Source: an uncultured Bacteroidales bacterium (GTDB taxonomy: Bacteria > Bacteroidota > Bacteroidia > Bacteroidales > Paludibacteraceae). From it: a stretch of 18,015 nucleotides of DNA. Within the stretch, counting starts at the first letter, position 1, and the number at the start of each line of letters is the position of its first letter. A model generated the notes under the pieces. It was not told the DNA's origin, did not search any database, and was given only the letters and a program-made list of their open reading frames with translations. Location of the stretch: contig CALCUH010000188.1 in the NCBI GenBank assembly GCA_937907165.1, positions 1 through 18,015 of the forward strand, given 5' to 3'. Made by a program: the position numbers and the translations under genes. This document shows, piece after piece, positions 1 to 6,946 of this stretch.

Positions 1-1297
1 CAGAATGATCGAACAAGGATTCGTAGAATATCAAACACCTATCTTGACAGCATCAAGTCCAGAAGGTGCTAGAGACTTCGTTGTTCCATCAAGAATGAAT
101 CCGGGACAATTTTACGCATTGCCTCAATCACCGCAACAATTCAAACAATTGTTGATGGTTGCGGGAATTGATAGATATTTCCAAATTGTGAAGTGTTTCC
201 GAGACGAAGACCTTCGCGCCGATCGTCAACCGGAATTCACCCAGATAGATTGCGAGATGTCCTTTGTTGAACAAGAAGATATTCTCAACATCTTCGAAGG
301 TATGATAAAACATATTTTCAAGTATGTGAAAGGTATTGATTTCAAAGATCCTTTCCCGAGAATGACTTGGCACGAGTGCATGCGCCTATATGGTTCGGAC
401 AAACCGGATATGCGTTTTGGCATGACTTTCGTGGAATTGAAGGATTTGACAGAAGGACATGGTTTCAGCGTATTCGATAACGCGAAGTTTGTAGTAGGTA
501 TTTGTGCTGAAGGTTGTGCGGAATATACAAGAAAACAATTGGACCAATTGACTGAGTTTGTGAAGAAACCACAAGTCGGTGCAAAAGGTTTAGTATATGT
601 GAAGTTTGAAAAGGACGGCTCATTGAAATCTAGTGTGGATAAGTTCTATTCACAGGACGATTTGAAAGTTTGGGCAGAACGATTCAACGCAAAGCCGGGT
701 GACTTGATGTTGATTCTCTGCGGAGAAGATGCGGACAAGACACGTAAGCAAATGAATGAGTTGAGACTCGAAATGGGCGATCGTCTCGGACTTAGGGACA
801 AAAACAAATTCGCTCCTTTATGGGTAATCGACTTTCCTCTATTCGAATGGAGTGAAGAGGATCAAAGGTTCTACGCAATGCACCATCCATTCACAAGTCC
901 GAAATTAGAGGATGTTCAGTACTTGGATAGCGATCCGGGTCGTGTTAGGGCAAATGCTTATGATTTGGCAATGAATGGCGTGGAACTTGGAGGAGGCTCA
1001 ATTCGTATCCACGATTCTGAACTTCAGAACAAGATGTTCCAATTACTTGGATTCACACTGGAAAAAGCCATGGATCAGTTTGGCTGCCTTATCAATGCGT
1101 TCAAGTTTGGTGCGCCACCTCATGGAGGTTTGGCATTCGGTTTGGACCGTGTCGTTTCCATGTTGGCTGGTTTGGATTCAATCCGCGATTGTATCGCCTT
1201 CCCTAAAAACAATGCTGGTAGGGATGTGATGATTGATTCACCTTCAGCCATAGATGAAGCTCAGTTAAAAGAGCTTTGTCTAAAAATAAATTTGTAA
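1..1297 (+). CDS. aspS: Aspartate--tRNA ligase, 3' part (N-terminus outside window)
   Basis: Charges tRNA(Asp) with aspartate in the cytoplasm. The frame is open from the first bases of the window and the preceding codon (Arg) continues it, so the first visible Met (position 5) is internal. About 430 residues are seen, against roughly 585-590 for a full bacterial enzyme, so the N-terminal anticodon-binding domain (about 150 residues) lies upstream. Class II synthetase motifs are clear: motif 2 FRDEDLRADRQPEFTQID at visible residues 65-82, and motif 3 GGLAFGLDRVVSML at 374-387. The region between them contains the bacterial-type GAD insertion (roughly visible residues 120-260). A hairpin terminator follows the stop. 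Because asnS is also present at the other end of the window, a discriminating AspRS is likely, but the residues deciding this are in the missing part. Confidence 0.96.
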   Translation, partial: RMIEQGFVEYQTPILTASSPEGARDFVVPSRMNPGQFYALPQSPQQFKQLLMVAGIDRYFQIVKCFRDEDLRADRQPEFTQIDCEMSFVEQEDILNIFEGMIKHIFKYVKGIDFKDPFPRMTWHECMRLYGSDKPDMRFGMTFVELKDLTEGHGFSVFDNAKFVVGICAEGCAEYTRKQLDQLTEFVKKPQVGAKGLVYVKFEKDGSLKSSVDKFYSQDDLKVWAERFNAKPGDLMLILCGEDADKTRKQMNELRLEMGDRLGLRDKNKFAPLWVIDFPLFEWSEEDQRFYAMHHPFTSPKLEDVQYLDSDPGRVRANAYDLAMNGVELGGGSIRIHDSELQNKMFQLLGFTLEKAMDQFGCLINAFKFGAPPHGGLAFGLDRVVSMLAGLDSIRDCIAFPKNNAGRDVMIDSPSAIDEAQLKELCLKINL

Positions 1298-1334
1298 TAT
1301 TTTCCATATATTCATAGTTTTATTATTTTGTTGT

Positions 1335-1370
1335 GACACTGCTTCGTGAGAAGCGGTGTCCTTTTATTTT
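1335..1370 (+). terminator. Intrinsic terminator after aspS
   Basis: An 11-bp stem (GACACTGCTTC with GAAGCGGTGTC, one G-T pair) closes on a GTGA tetraloop at 1335-1360 and is followed by CTTTTATTTT. It lies 37 nt after the aspS stop and before the promoter of the next gene, so it separates two transcription units. Confidence 0.85.
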
Positions 1371-1417
1371 GTGGATAACTTAAACCCATTTTGTATCCGT
1401 TCCTAAATATTCTTTAT

Positions 1418-1425
1418 TATCTTTG
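1418..1425 (+). promoter_or_regulatory. Bacteroidota-type -7 promoter element before the uridine phosphorylase gene
   Basis: TATCTTTG matches the Bacteroidota primary sigma factor -7 consensus TAnnTTTG exactly. The nearest TTTG that could act as the -33 element is at 1390-1393, giving a 24-nt spacer, longer than the usual 19-21, so the -33 assignment is weak. It sits after the aspS terminator and 46 nt before the start codon at 1472. Confidence 0.5.
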
Positions 1426-1471
1426 GTTAGATGCAGGATATACTTGCGTCGCAATATAATATTAGACAATT

Positions 1472-2344
1472 ATGCAAAACAGAATAATACCGCCATCGGA
1501 ACTCATAGTAAATGAAGACGGATCCATTTTCCATCTTCACCTCAAACCGGAACAACTGGCAGATACGATTATCCTTGTTGGAGACCCCAACAGAGTGGAT
1601 ATGGTAGCCTCTTATTTCGACAAAATCGAATGTGACGTGCAAAGCAGGGAATTCCATACCATTACAGGTCTTTACAAAGGGCGTAGGATTTCTTGCATAT
1701 CACATGGAATCGGAACAGATAATATCGATATTGTCGTGACCGAACTAGATGCGCTTAAAAACATCGATTTAACGTCTAGGACAATCAAACCGGAACATAC
1801 CACGCTTACCATGGTAAGAATCGGAACGTCTGGAGGCTTACAAGATTTCTGCCCAGTAGGCTCATACGTCGTTTCTAAGCGCTCGATAGGATTCGACGGT
1901 ATGCTTCGATACTATGAGATCCCCCAAGGGGTATTAGACGAGGATTTCGAGCGGAAATTCTGTGAACATACAGAATGGAACGCTAAAATGGCCACTCCAT
2001 ATGTTGTTTCGGCAGACGAGGAACTAGTTTCCAAAATAGGCAAAGACATGGTGATGGGTGTGACAATTTCAGCTCCAGGATTCTACGGACCGCAGGGTAG
2101 ATATGTGCGTGTTCCACTGGCCCAACCGAAATTGAACGAGAAAATAATGTCCTTCGAATATAACGGCGAAATGATCACCAATTTCGAGATGGAGAGTTCG
2201 GCCGTAGCTGGCATGGCAAAATTATTAGGTCACAAAGCCATGACCGTCTGCTGCATCATCGCAGGTCGAGTGAACAAAGAGATGAACACCGCCTACAAAG
2301 GTAGCATGGAGGAATTGGTGAAAACAGTTTTGGAAAGAATCTGA
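1472..2344 (+). CDS. udp: Uridine phosphorylase family nucleoside phosphorylase
   Basis: Predicted to cleave uridine (and perhaps related pyrimidine nucleosides) with phosphate to uracil and ribose 1-phosphate in pyrimidine salvage. Family marks seen in the 290-residue product: the phosphate-site GDPNR at 37-41, RIGTSGG at 116-122, the segment FYGPQGRYVR at 204-213, and NFEMES at 237-242 for ribose contacts. The Phe, Gln and Arg in the 204-213 segment correspond to the base-recognising Phe/Gln/Arg of E. coli uridine phosphorylase, which favours a pyrimidine over a purine substrate. It is somewhat longer than the E. coli enzyme (about 253 residues), with a longer N-terminus and middle insertion. 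It has its own -7 element and terminates 10 nt before tilS, so the two genes are probably cotranscribed. Exact substrate range is inferred. Confidence 0.88.
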   Translation: MQNRIIPPSELIVNEDGSIFHLHLKPEQLADTIILVGDPNRVDMVASYFDKIECDVQSREFHTITGLYKGRRISCISHGIGTDNIDIVVTELDALKNIDLTSRTIKPEHTTLTMVRIGTSGGLQDFCPVGSYVVSKRSIGFDGMLRYYEIPQGVLDEDFERKFCEHTEWNAKMATPYVVSADEELVSKIGKDMVMGVTISAPGFYGPQGRYVRVPLAQPKLNEKIMSFEYNGEMITNFEMESSAVAGMAKLLGHKAMTVCCIIAGRVNKEMNTAYKGSMEELVKTVLERI

Positions 2345-2354
2345 CAAAGATAGT

Positions 2355-3671
2355 ATGGGCAAAATAACAGAGTGTTCCTTCTATGATTTGATCCCCCAAG
2401 GATCTAAAATCATCGTCGGATTGAGCGGAGGAGCCGACTCAATGGTATTGTTAGACTCGTTGCACAAACGAGGTTATATGTGCATTGCGGCACATTGTAA
2501 CTTCCATTTACGTAGCGAAGAGTCTAATCGAGATGATATGTTTGCCCATTCGCAAGCAAAACTCAGAAATATTCCCTTTTTCCGCATGGATTTTCACACA
2601 AATGAATATGCTTCAATCCGTAAAATCTCCACGGAGATGGCCGCTCGTGAACTTCGCTACCAATGGTTCGAAGAACTGAAAGAGAGATTAAAAGCGGACG
2701 TGATCGCTGTCGCACACCATGCCGACGATTGCATAGAGACGATGCTGATCAATCTTTCAAGAGGAACTGGATTGAAAGGATTGGCGGGTATAAAAGCAAA
2801 GCAAGGGAATATCGTCAGACCATTGCTGAAATTTACGAAAGAGGAAATTCTCCAATATGTGTCTGACAACAACCTGGAATATGTTGACGACTCCACCAAT
2901 TTCGAATCTGTCTACACAAGAAATAAGTTCAGAAATCAGATCATTCCATTATTAGAACAAATCAATCCATCAATACGTAAGAACTTGATAACCACGATGG
3001 AACACCTTCGTGAGACGGAACAATTCGTCACGCATCAATTAACCCCAATAAAGGAAAGGATTTTACAACCATATAATGGAGGTTACAAAATTTCCATCCA
3101 AGAGACACTTTCCAATCCAAACGCACGTTTCATCCTATACGAAACCATCTCAGATTTCGGTTTCTCTTCTGACGTGGTCGATAAAATGCTGAAATTGGGA
3201 ACAGACAACTCCGGAAAACATTTTTTCAGTCCCCAATATGAGTTGCGTTGCGAACGTGAAACTTGGGAAATTCTTCCAATCCGACCAAACGTTGAGAAGG
3301 AATTCATTATCCAAGATATTCACGACGTTCAAAATTTACCCATTCACCTATCAATTAAAGCTTTTTTAAGCCCCCAAGCGACCATAAAACCCAATCCTAA
3401 CCTTTGTTACGTCGATAAAAACAAAATATCTTTTCCATTAACGCTAAGACATTGTAAAATAGGAGATTACTTCGTTCCATTCGGCATGAAAGGTCGTAAG
3501 AAGACCAGTGACTTCTTTATCGACAACCACTATTCGCAATCTCAGAAGGAAAATTCTTGGGTTTTAACCACATCAAAAGGGGAAATAATCTGGTTGGTCG
3601 GGAAACGGGCGGACAATAGGTTCAGAATCGACGATACCACTCAACAAACAATCATTTTTTCCATAGAATAA
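2355..3671 (+). CDS. tilS: tRNA(Ile)-lysidine synthase
   Basis: Converts the wobble cytidine (C34) of the CAU-anticodon tRNA(Ile) to lysidine using ATP and lysine, switching its specificity from AUG to AUA; normally essential. The N-terminal N-type ATP-pyrophosphatase domain has the P-loop SGGADS at residues 24-29, HCNFHLRSEES at 47-57, and AHHADDCIETMLINLSRGTG at 120-139 (His-His-x-Asp-Asp), then NKFRNQIIPLLE. A C-terminal TilS substrate-binding domain spans about 364-438, with FVPFGMKGRKKTSDFFID and a closing segment containing WLVGKRADNRFRI. The 438-residue length fits the two-domain TilS form. The start is 10 nt after the phosphorylase stop, implying cotranscription. The gene converges on the HAD-protein gene with only 6 nt between stop codons and no obvious terminator. 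Confidence 0.95.
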   Translation: MGKITECSFYDLIPQGSKIIVGLSGGADSMVLLDSLHKRGYMCIAAHCNFHLRSEESNRDDMFAHSQAKLRNIPFFRMDFHTNEYASIRKISTEMAARELRYQWFEELKERLKADVIAVAHHADDCIETMLINLSRGTGLKGLAGIKAKQGNIVRPLLKFTKEEILQYVSDNNLEYVDDSTNFESVYTRNKFRNQIIPLLEQINPSIRKNLITTMEHLRETEQFVTHQLTPIKERILQPYNGGYKISIQETLSNPNARFILYETISDFGFSSDVVDKMLKLGTDNSGKHFFSPQYELRCERETWEILPIRPNVEKEFIIQDIHDVQNLPIHLSIKAFLSPQATIKPNPNLCYVDKNKISFPLTLRHCKIGDYFVPFGMKGRKKTSDFFIDNHYSQSQKENSWVLTTSKGEIIWLVGKRADNRFRIDDTTQQTIIFSIE

Positions 3672-3677
3672 TTGAGT

Positions 3678-4151
3678 CTACCTTTTTCTTGCCTCGACCT
3701 CTTTCTTTACCTCATCTAACCATTCGCCGAAACGAATAAAAATATTCTTAGGATTTGACGAACGAGACATTTCGTCTAATATAGGAGCAGGTTCAAAAGC
3801 ATTTCCGGAAGTAATCATCCGATAAATGGTAGTCCAATCAGGAACACCGCCTAAATTATGATCATCGATAAACAAATGCGCATTTACTTTATTAGAAATC
3901 ATACCTTCGGTCAACGCTTCCCCCTCTTCAAAATAAGGTGCATTAACAGAATCAAAAACGAGACCTCGTTTTTGGCACCATTCAAGCGCCTGGTCCAAAT
4001 AATCGCCTGTACGAACCGTCCATAAAATCAGTGCATGATGTTCCTCTTTCTGTAACTTTTTCAGCACATCCACCGCAAAAGGTCGCTCTTCACCTATTTC
4101 AGGGAAGCAGTTCTCCACAATCGTTCCGTCGAAATCTACCGCTATTCGCAT
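3678..4151 (-). CDS. Small HAD-superfamily hydrolase-like protein, function unknown
   Basis: A 157-residue cytoplasmic protein with the HAD core: motif I DFDGT at 6-10 (both Asp present), motif II Thr at about 45 in LILWTVRTG, motif III Lys88, and motif IV IDD at 95-97 followed by HNLGG. It lacks a sizeable cap domain, so it is a minimal HAD fold of a kind common in Bacteroides-group genomes. With both catalytic Asp residues present it is probably an active phosphatase or phosphotransferase; the substrate cannot be read from the sequence. It is the last gene of the recR operon: its ATG overlaps the end of the membrane-protein gene by 10 nt, so translation is probably coupled. It converges on tilS. 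Confidence 0.85.
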   Translation of the reverse strand: MRIAVDFDGTIVENCFPEIGEERPFAVDVLKKLQKEEHHALILWTVRTGDYLDQALEWCQKRGLVFDSVNAPYFEEGEALTEGMISNKVNAHLFIDDHNLGGVPDWTTIYRMITSGNAFEPAPILDEMSRSSNPKNIFIRFGEWLDEVKKEVEARKR

Positions 4152-4603
4152 TGTTTCTCTTCAAATTTCTTAATGGAAGAATTCAATAAATCTTCCAAAT
4201 CATTTCTATTCGGTCTGCAGAAAAAAAGCAGAAAAACAAGACACACACCGACGCATAATAGCGCCGACTTGGAACCATAGACTAAATAGGCGAAGTAATT
4301 TAACGCTAAAGCCACCCATATGATGGTCAACCTCACGAAAAACCACTTCGATATATGTTTTTCTAACGTTTTTCTATCGTCAGTTTGGGGCATCTTCACA
4401 TGCGTATACGAATAGTAACACTTCATCGAAATAGGAATACCCAACAACATCGTCATAATGGCGATCGATTCCCCTGTGATACGGTCGGATTCGTCATATA
4501 CCATCGTAGATGTCTTATAAAAGATGAATGTCAACGCCATGACAGCCAACAACACAACCGCCACCACCCAAAAAACAACTAAAAGTTTCTTTATCCAATC
4601 CAT
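4142..4603 (-). CDS. Small four-helix integral membrane protein, function unknown
   Basis: I do not recognise a family. The 153-residue product has four hydrophobic segments at about 7-29, 44-62, 88-109 and 112-129. A charged, Lys-rich loop (about 67-87) lies between helices 2 and 3, and a charged tail (130-153, ending KKFEEKQCE) follows the last helix. Helices 3 and 4 are joined by a very short turn. It starts 13 nt after recR and overlaps the HAD gene by 10 nt, so the three genes form one operon. The overlap suggests coupled expression with the HAD protein; a membrane role for the HAD protein is only a guess. No signal-peptide cleavage site or lipobox is evident. Confidence 0.8.
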   Translation of the reverse strand: MDWIKKLLVVFWVVAVVLLAVMALTFIFYKTSTMVYDESDRITGESIAIMTMLLGIPISMKCYYSYTHVKMPQTDDRKTLEKHISKWFFVRLTIIWVALALNYFAYLVYGSKSALLCVGVCLVFLLFFCRPNRNDLEDLLNSSIKKFEEKQCE

Positions 4604-4616
4604 AAGCGTTCAATAA

Positions 4617-5234
4617 TTACATGATTTTATAAGGCGTCCTGTTCACAATAGAGCGACCGAGCGTCACTTCATCCGCATACTCCAATTCATCACCAATAGA
4701 AACACCTCTCGCAAGCGTGGTAACCTCCACGTCATACTTGGAAAGCTTTTTATAGAGGTAAAAGTTGGTCGTATCGCCCTCCATAGTCGGACTAAGCGCC
4801 AAAATCACCTCCTTAATTCCTCCTGCGTCCATTCTGGACAGCAATTCATCAATGGCCAAATCCGATGGTCCAACACCATCCATAGGCGAAATGACACCAC
4901 CTAAGACATGGTATAAACCATGAAATTGCTGCGTGTTTTCGATGGATATCACGTCGTTTATATTCTCTACGACACACACGGAAGAGGGATCTCGACGCTC
5001 GTCCGCACAAATGCCGCATATTTCAGTATCGGAAATATTATGGCACACTTTACAATATTTGATATCATTCCGTAGGGTAATAAAAGAATTGCCAAATTGT
5101 TCCACATCCTCACGACTCTGACGCAAAAGATAAAGGACCAACCTCAAAGCTGTCTTCTTTCCAATTCCCGGCAATTTGGAAAATTCTTTTACCGCATTAT
5201 CTAATAAAACGGAAGAACATTGGTTATCCATCAC
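4617..5234 (-). CDS. recR: Recombination mediator protein RecR
   Basis: Acts with RecO (and RecF) to load RecA on gapped single-stranded DNA during recombinational repair. The 205-residue product has the full RecR layout: an N-terminal helix-hairpin-helix (about 19-33, LPGIGKKTALRL), a four-cysteine zinc site (Cys61, Cys64, Cys73, Cys76), a Toprim domain from about 85 (VCVVENINDVISIE) through ALSPTMEGDTT, and the conserved C-terminal segment with TTLARGVSIGDELEYAD. Length is typical (about 200). It begins Met-Met; the first ATG is used here but the second is equally possible. It is the first gene of a three-gene operon with a promoter element at 5259-5266. Confidence 0.96.
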   Translation of the reverse strand: MMDNQCSSVLLDNAVKEFSKLPGIGKKTALRLVLYLLRQSREDVEQFGNSFITLRNDIKYCKVCHNISDTEICGICADERRDPSSVCVVENINDVISIENTQQFHGLYHVLGGVISPMDGVGPSDLAIDELLSRMDAGGIKEVILALSPTMEGDTTNFYLYKKLSKYDVEVTTLARGVSIGDELEYADEVTLGRSIVNRTPYKIM

Positions 5235-5258
5235 AAATTTTCTCTAAATAACATAAAA

Positions 5259-5266
5259 CAAATGTA
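5259..5266 (-). promoter_or_regulatory. Candidate -7 element for the recR operon
   Basis: On the minus strand this reads TACATTTG, an exact TAnnTTTG match, 24 nt upstream of the recR start, so the leader would be very short. No convincing -33 TTTG is visible at the expected distance. The same octamer also occurs inside the TGTAAA-type boxes further right (5453-5460 and 5552-5559), so part of that box field could be tandem promoters rather than operators. Confidence 0.4.
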
Positions 5267-5415
5267 CTAAAAAAGGTAATTATAGAAAAATAATTAACCT
5301 CACGAGAATCGAATATTTGAACCCGATCTTATATCTGGGCACGAAATTTTAAAATTTAAGGAATAGGAGGATTTATGGAAAAATGGTTATGAATTATTCA
5401 CAATCGTAAATGCAC

Positions 5416-5692
5416 ATTTGTAAATACACAATTTATTAATTAATAAATATTACAAATGTAAAATAATATAATATAAACATCGCTTTACAACTTTAAACCG
5501 CCAAAAAGTACTGAATTTTACACATTAATTTATTATTTTGTAAAGCAAATACAAATGTAAAAACTGACAATATACGTTGCATTAACTAAACTAATACATG
5601 TATGATAATAGACTAATATTCAATACAATAACTAAACAATATTAAACAAATACTTCATAAGAAAGTGGCATTATATCACACTATTATGTAAA
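5416..5692. repeat. Left cluster of TTTACA/TGTAAA boxes
   Basis: Seven copies of the hexamer TGTAAA or its complement TTTACA lie at 5419, 5457, 5484, 5517, 5539, 5556 and 5687 (start positions). Two of them are embedded in the same 10-mer palindromic core TACAAATGTA (5451-5460 and 5550-5559), the first as TTACA-AA-TGTAA at 5450-5461. Both orientations occur. They look like binding sites for a DNA-binding protein that recognises a TGTAA half-site, but AT-rich background makes any single site weak evidence. Confidence 0.5.
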
Positions 5693-6194
5693 ATACAAAA
5701 AAAACAATCAATAACAATGACGTATACTTTTATAAAGTATTTATTATCAAATATTTAATACATTAAAGTTAAAGTTGCGATTTAATAGTATAAAAAAGAC
5801 GATTAAAGAAGATTATTAGGAGATGATTATACAATGGTTATATGGGGGAAAGACAAAAGAATAGACGAGAAATATAGGGGCAAAGCAACCCCACGGAAGC
5901 ATATAACAATGTTTTTGTTCCAGAAAGAACTAAATAGAAACAATGGCGTCTCCAAATATAAGAATGCGCTTATAGACAGACTATTATTATGATTTTATAT
6001 TCAGGAAGCATATTCCACCATGTTTTTTTAATAAACAATGGTCTTTAAGTTTCCCAAAAACACTTAATACATACGTAAACATGACCAACGTACTGGAAAT
6101 CATCTCTAAATATAAAAAAATTCATGTGATATGATCATAGACGAACCTTATTTCCTAAGTTTTTATCATATAAATGAGATGCACTTTAACTTAT

Positions 6195-6333
6195 TTTACA
6201 ATTTTACAAACGTCAATGTTATGTTTTTGTAAACTTACAATTCATTATTTACAGAAGTAAAACAACAAAAATTTTACATTATTCACATGTGTAAAATAAA
6301 TTATTATTACTTTTGTAAAGTACATATTTTACA
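6195..6333. repeat. Right, dense cluster of TTTACA/TGTAAA boxes in front of the XRE-type gene
   Basis: Eight copies of TTTACA or TGTAAA start at 6195, 6203, 6228, 6248, 6273, 6290, 6314 and 6328, within 139 bp and ending 7 nt before the start codon. Several form dyads: TTGTAA-AC-TTACAA at 6227-6240, TTTAC-AGAA-GTAAA at 6248-6261, and TTTTACA...TGTAAAA across 6272-6296. One box (6314) overlaps the -7 promoter element at 6308-6315. Assuming 80% A+T, well under one copy of this hexamer would be expected here by chance. An autoregulatory operator array for the adjacent helix-turn-helix protein is the simplest inference. Confidence 0.6.
6308..6315 (+). promoter_or_regulatory. Candidate -7 promoter element of the XRE-type gene
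   Basis: TACTTTTG matches TAnnTTTG and lies 25 nt before the ATG. No clear -33 TTTG is found 19-21 nt upstream. The element overlaps a TGTAAA box (6314-6319), so protein bound there would block the promoter. Confidence 0.4.
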
Positions 6334-6340
6334 AGAATAA

Positions 6341-6946
6341 ATGAATACACGTATCGCTGAAATCATAAAAAAGGAGAATCTAACGAATTCGCAATTCGCT
6401 CAGCTGGTCGGCATACAAGCTTCTGCCGTCACTCACCTATTAAACGGCAGAAATGAGCCAAGTTTACAGGTTACGAGGAAGATTCTTGACACATTTCGTG
6501 GAATTAACTCAGATTGGCTTATTCTCGGAATCGGCGACATGTATAGAAAAGCGCCTGAAAGCACTGAAAACAAAGAGATTACAAAACAAAAGCCGCAAAC
6601 TCAACCTTATCAGCAATCGTTATTTCCCGATGTTCCGATACCCACATCAGAATATGGCAAGGAAAACGAGTTAAGTAACAAAGAAAATACGGCAAGCGAA
6701 ATTTCGGCTCCAACGACGGCAGAAACAAATATGAGCCAAAATTATTCCACCCCTTATCCGCAACAACAAGAACAAATTGTACAAAATCCGCAACCTATCA
6801 AACAACAGGTAAAACCAGTCGAAACTGTTCCAGAAAAAAAGGAGAAACAAGAATCAACTCCTGTTCCTCCTCGTATCGTAAAAAAAATTATCGTATTCTA
6901 TTCAGACAATACCTACGAAGAATACGGCGCCCAACTCAACAATTAG
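6341..6946 (+). CDS. XRE-type helix-turn-helix DNA-binding protein with Gln/Pro-rich linker
   Basis: A 201-residue probable transcription regulator. Residues about 3-58 form a Cro/C1-type helix-turn-helix: NSQFAQLVGIQASAVTHLLN (16-35) holds helices 2 and 3, followed by GRNEPSLQVTRKILDTF and the dimer-type end WLILGIGDMY. Residues about 70-175 are a low-complexity Gln, Pro, Thr and Glu-rich linker. The C-terminus (about 180-195) is a compact beta-like segment IVKKIIVFYSDNTYEEY, a tail I associate with Bacteroidales XRE proteins; its role is unknown to me. No protease or ligand-binding domain is present, so it is not a LexA/CI self-cleaving repressor. It is preceded by the dense TTTACA box cluster, suggesting self-regulation. 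Its stop overlaps the dnaJ stop (convergent). Confidence 0.85.
   Translation: MNTRIAEIIKKENLTNSQFAQLVGIQASAVTHLLNGRNEPSLQVTRKILDTFRGINSDWLILGIGDMYRKAPESTENKEITKQKPQTQPYQQSLFPDVPIPTSEYGKENELSNKENTASEISAPTTAETNMSQNYSTPYPQQQEQIVQNPQPIKQQVKPVETVPEKKEKQESTPVPPRIVKKIIVFYSDNTYEEYGAQLNN

Larger units (their letters stand above)
5235..6340. other. Gene-free, very AT-rich 1.1-kb regulatory or structural region
   Basis: No convincing open reading frame occurs on either strand between the divergent recR operon and the XRE-type gene. The DNA is much richer in A+T than the flanks. It contains two clusters of TTTACA/TGTAAA boxes (listed separately), a near-perfect dyad ATACTTT-TAT-AAAGTAT at 5724-5740, and a somewhat less AT-rich island at about 5815-5900. 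The island contains a GGGG/CCCC short hairpin (5877-5892). I see no tRNA, no direct-repeat array with spacers, no ORF remnant of a mobile gene and no cluster of DnaA boxes. The most economical reading is a long divergent control region for the XRE-type gene, possibly including an unannotated small RNA in the 5815-6000 island; the latter is speculative. Confidence 0.6.

Noticed and set aside
1370..1378. A perfect DnaA-box-like 9-mer (TGTGGATAA) right after the aspS terminator
   Set aside because: It is alone, with no second box, no AT-rich unwinding element and no dnaA or dnaN nearby. A single match in 18 kb is not surprising, so an origin or DnaA-controlled promoter is not claimed.
5311..5330. 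A T-loop-like string (minus strand GGGTTCAAAT) suggesting a tRNA or a tRNA-derived attachment site
   Set aside because: The flanking bases do not form the T-stem and there is no acceptor, anticodon or D arm around it, nor an integrase gene nearby.
5823..5864. A 13-codon frame after an AGGAG sequence (starting at 5823)
   Set aside because: AGGAG directly abuts the ATG, leaving no proper spacing, and the peptide is too short to support without conservation data.
6012..6045. A possible hairpin (ACCATG...CAATGGT) with T-run in the AT-rich gap, considered as a terminator
   Set aside because: The arms match only with an internal bulge and the T-run is inside the loop, so there is no proper stem followed by a T-tract.
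5235..6340. Considered a CRISPR array, prophage remnant or integrated element
   Set aside because: The repeated TTTACA boxes are only 6-12 bp, unevenly spaced and in both orientations. No cas, integrase, transposase or terminal repeats were found.
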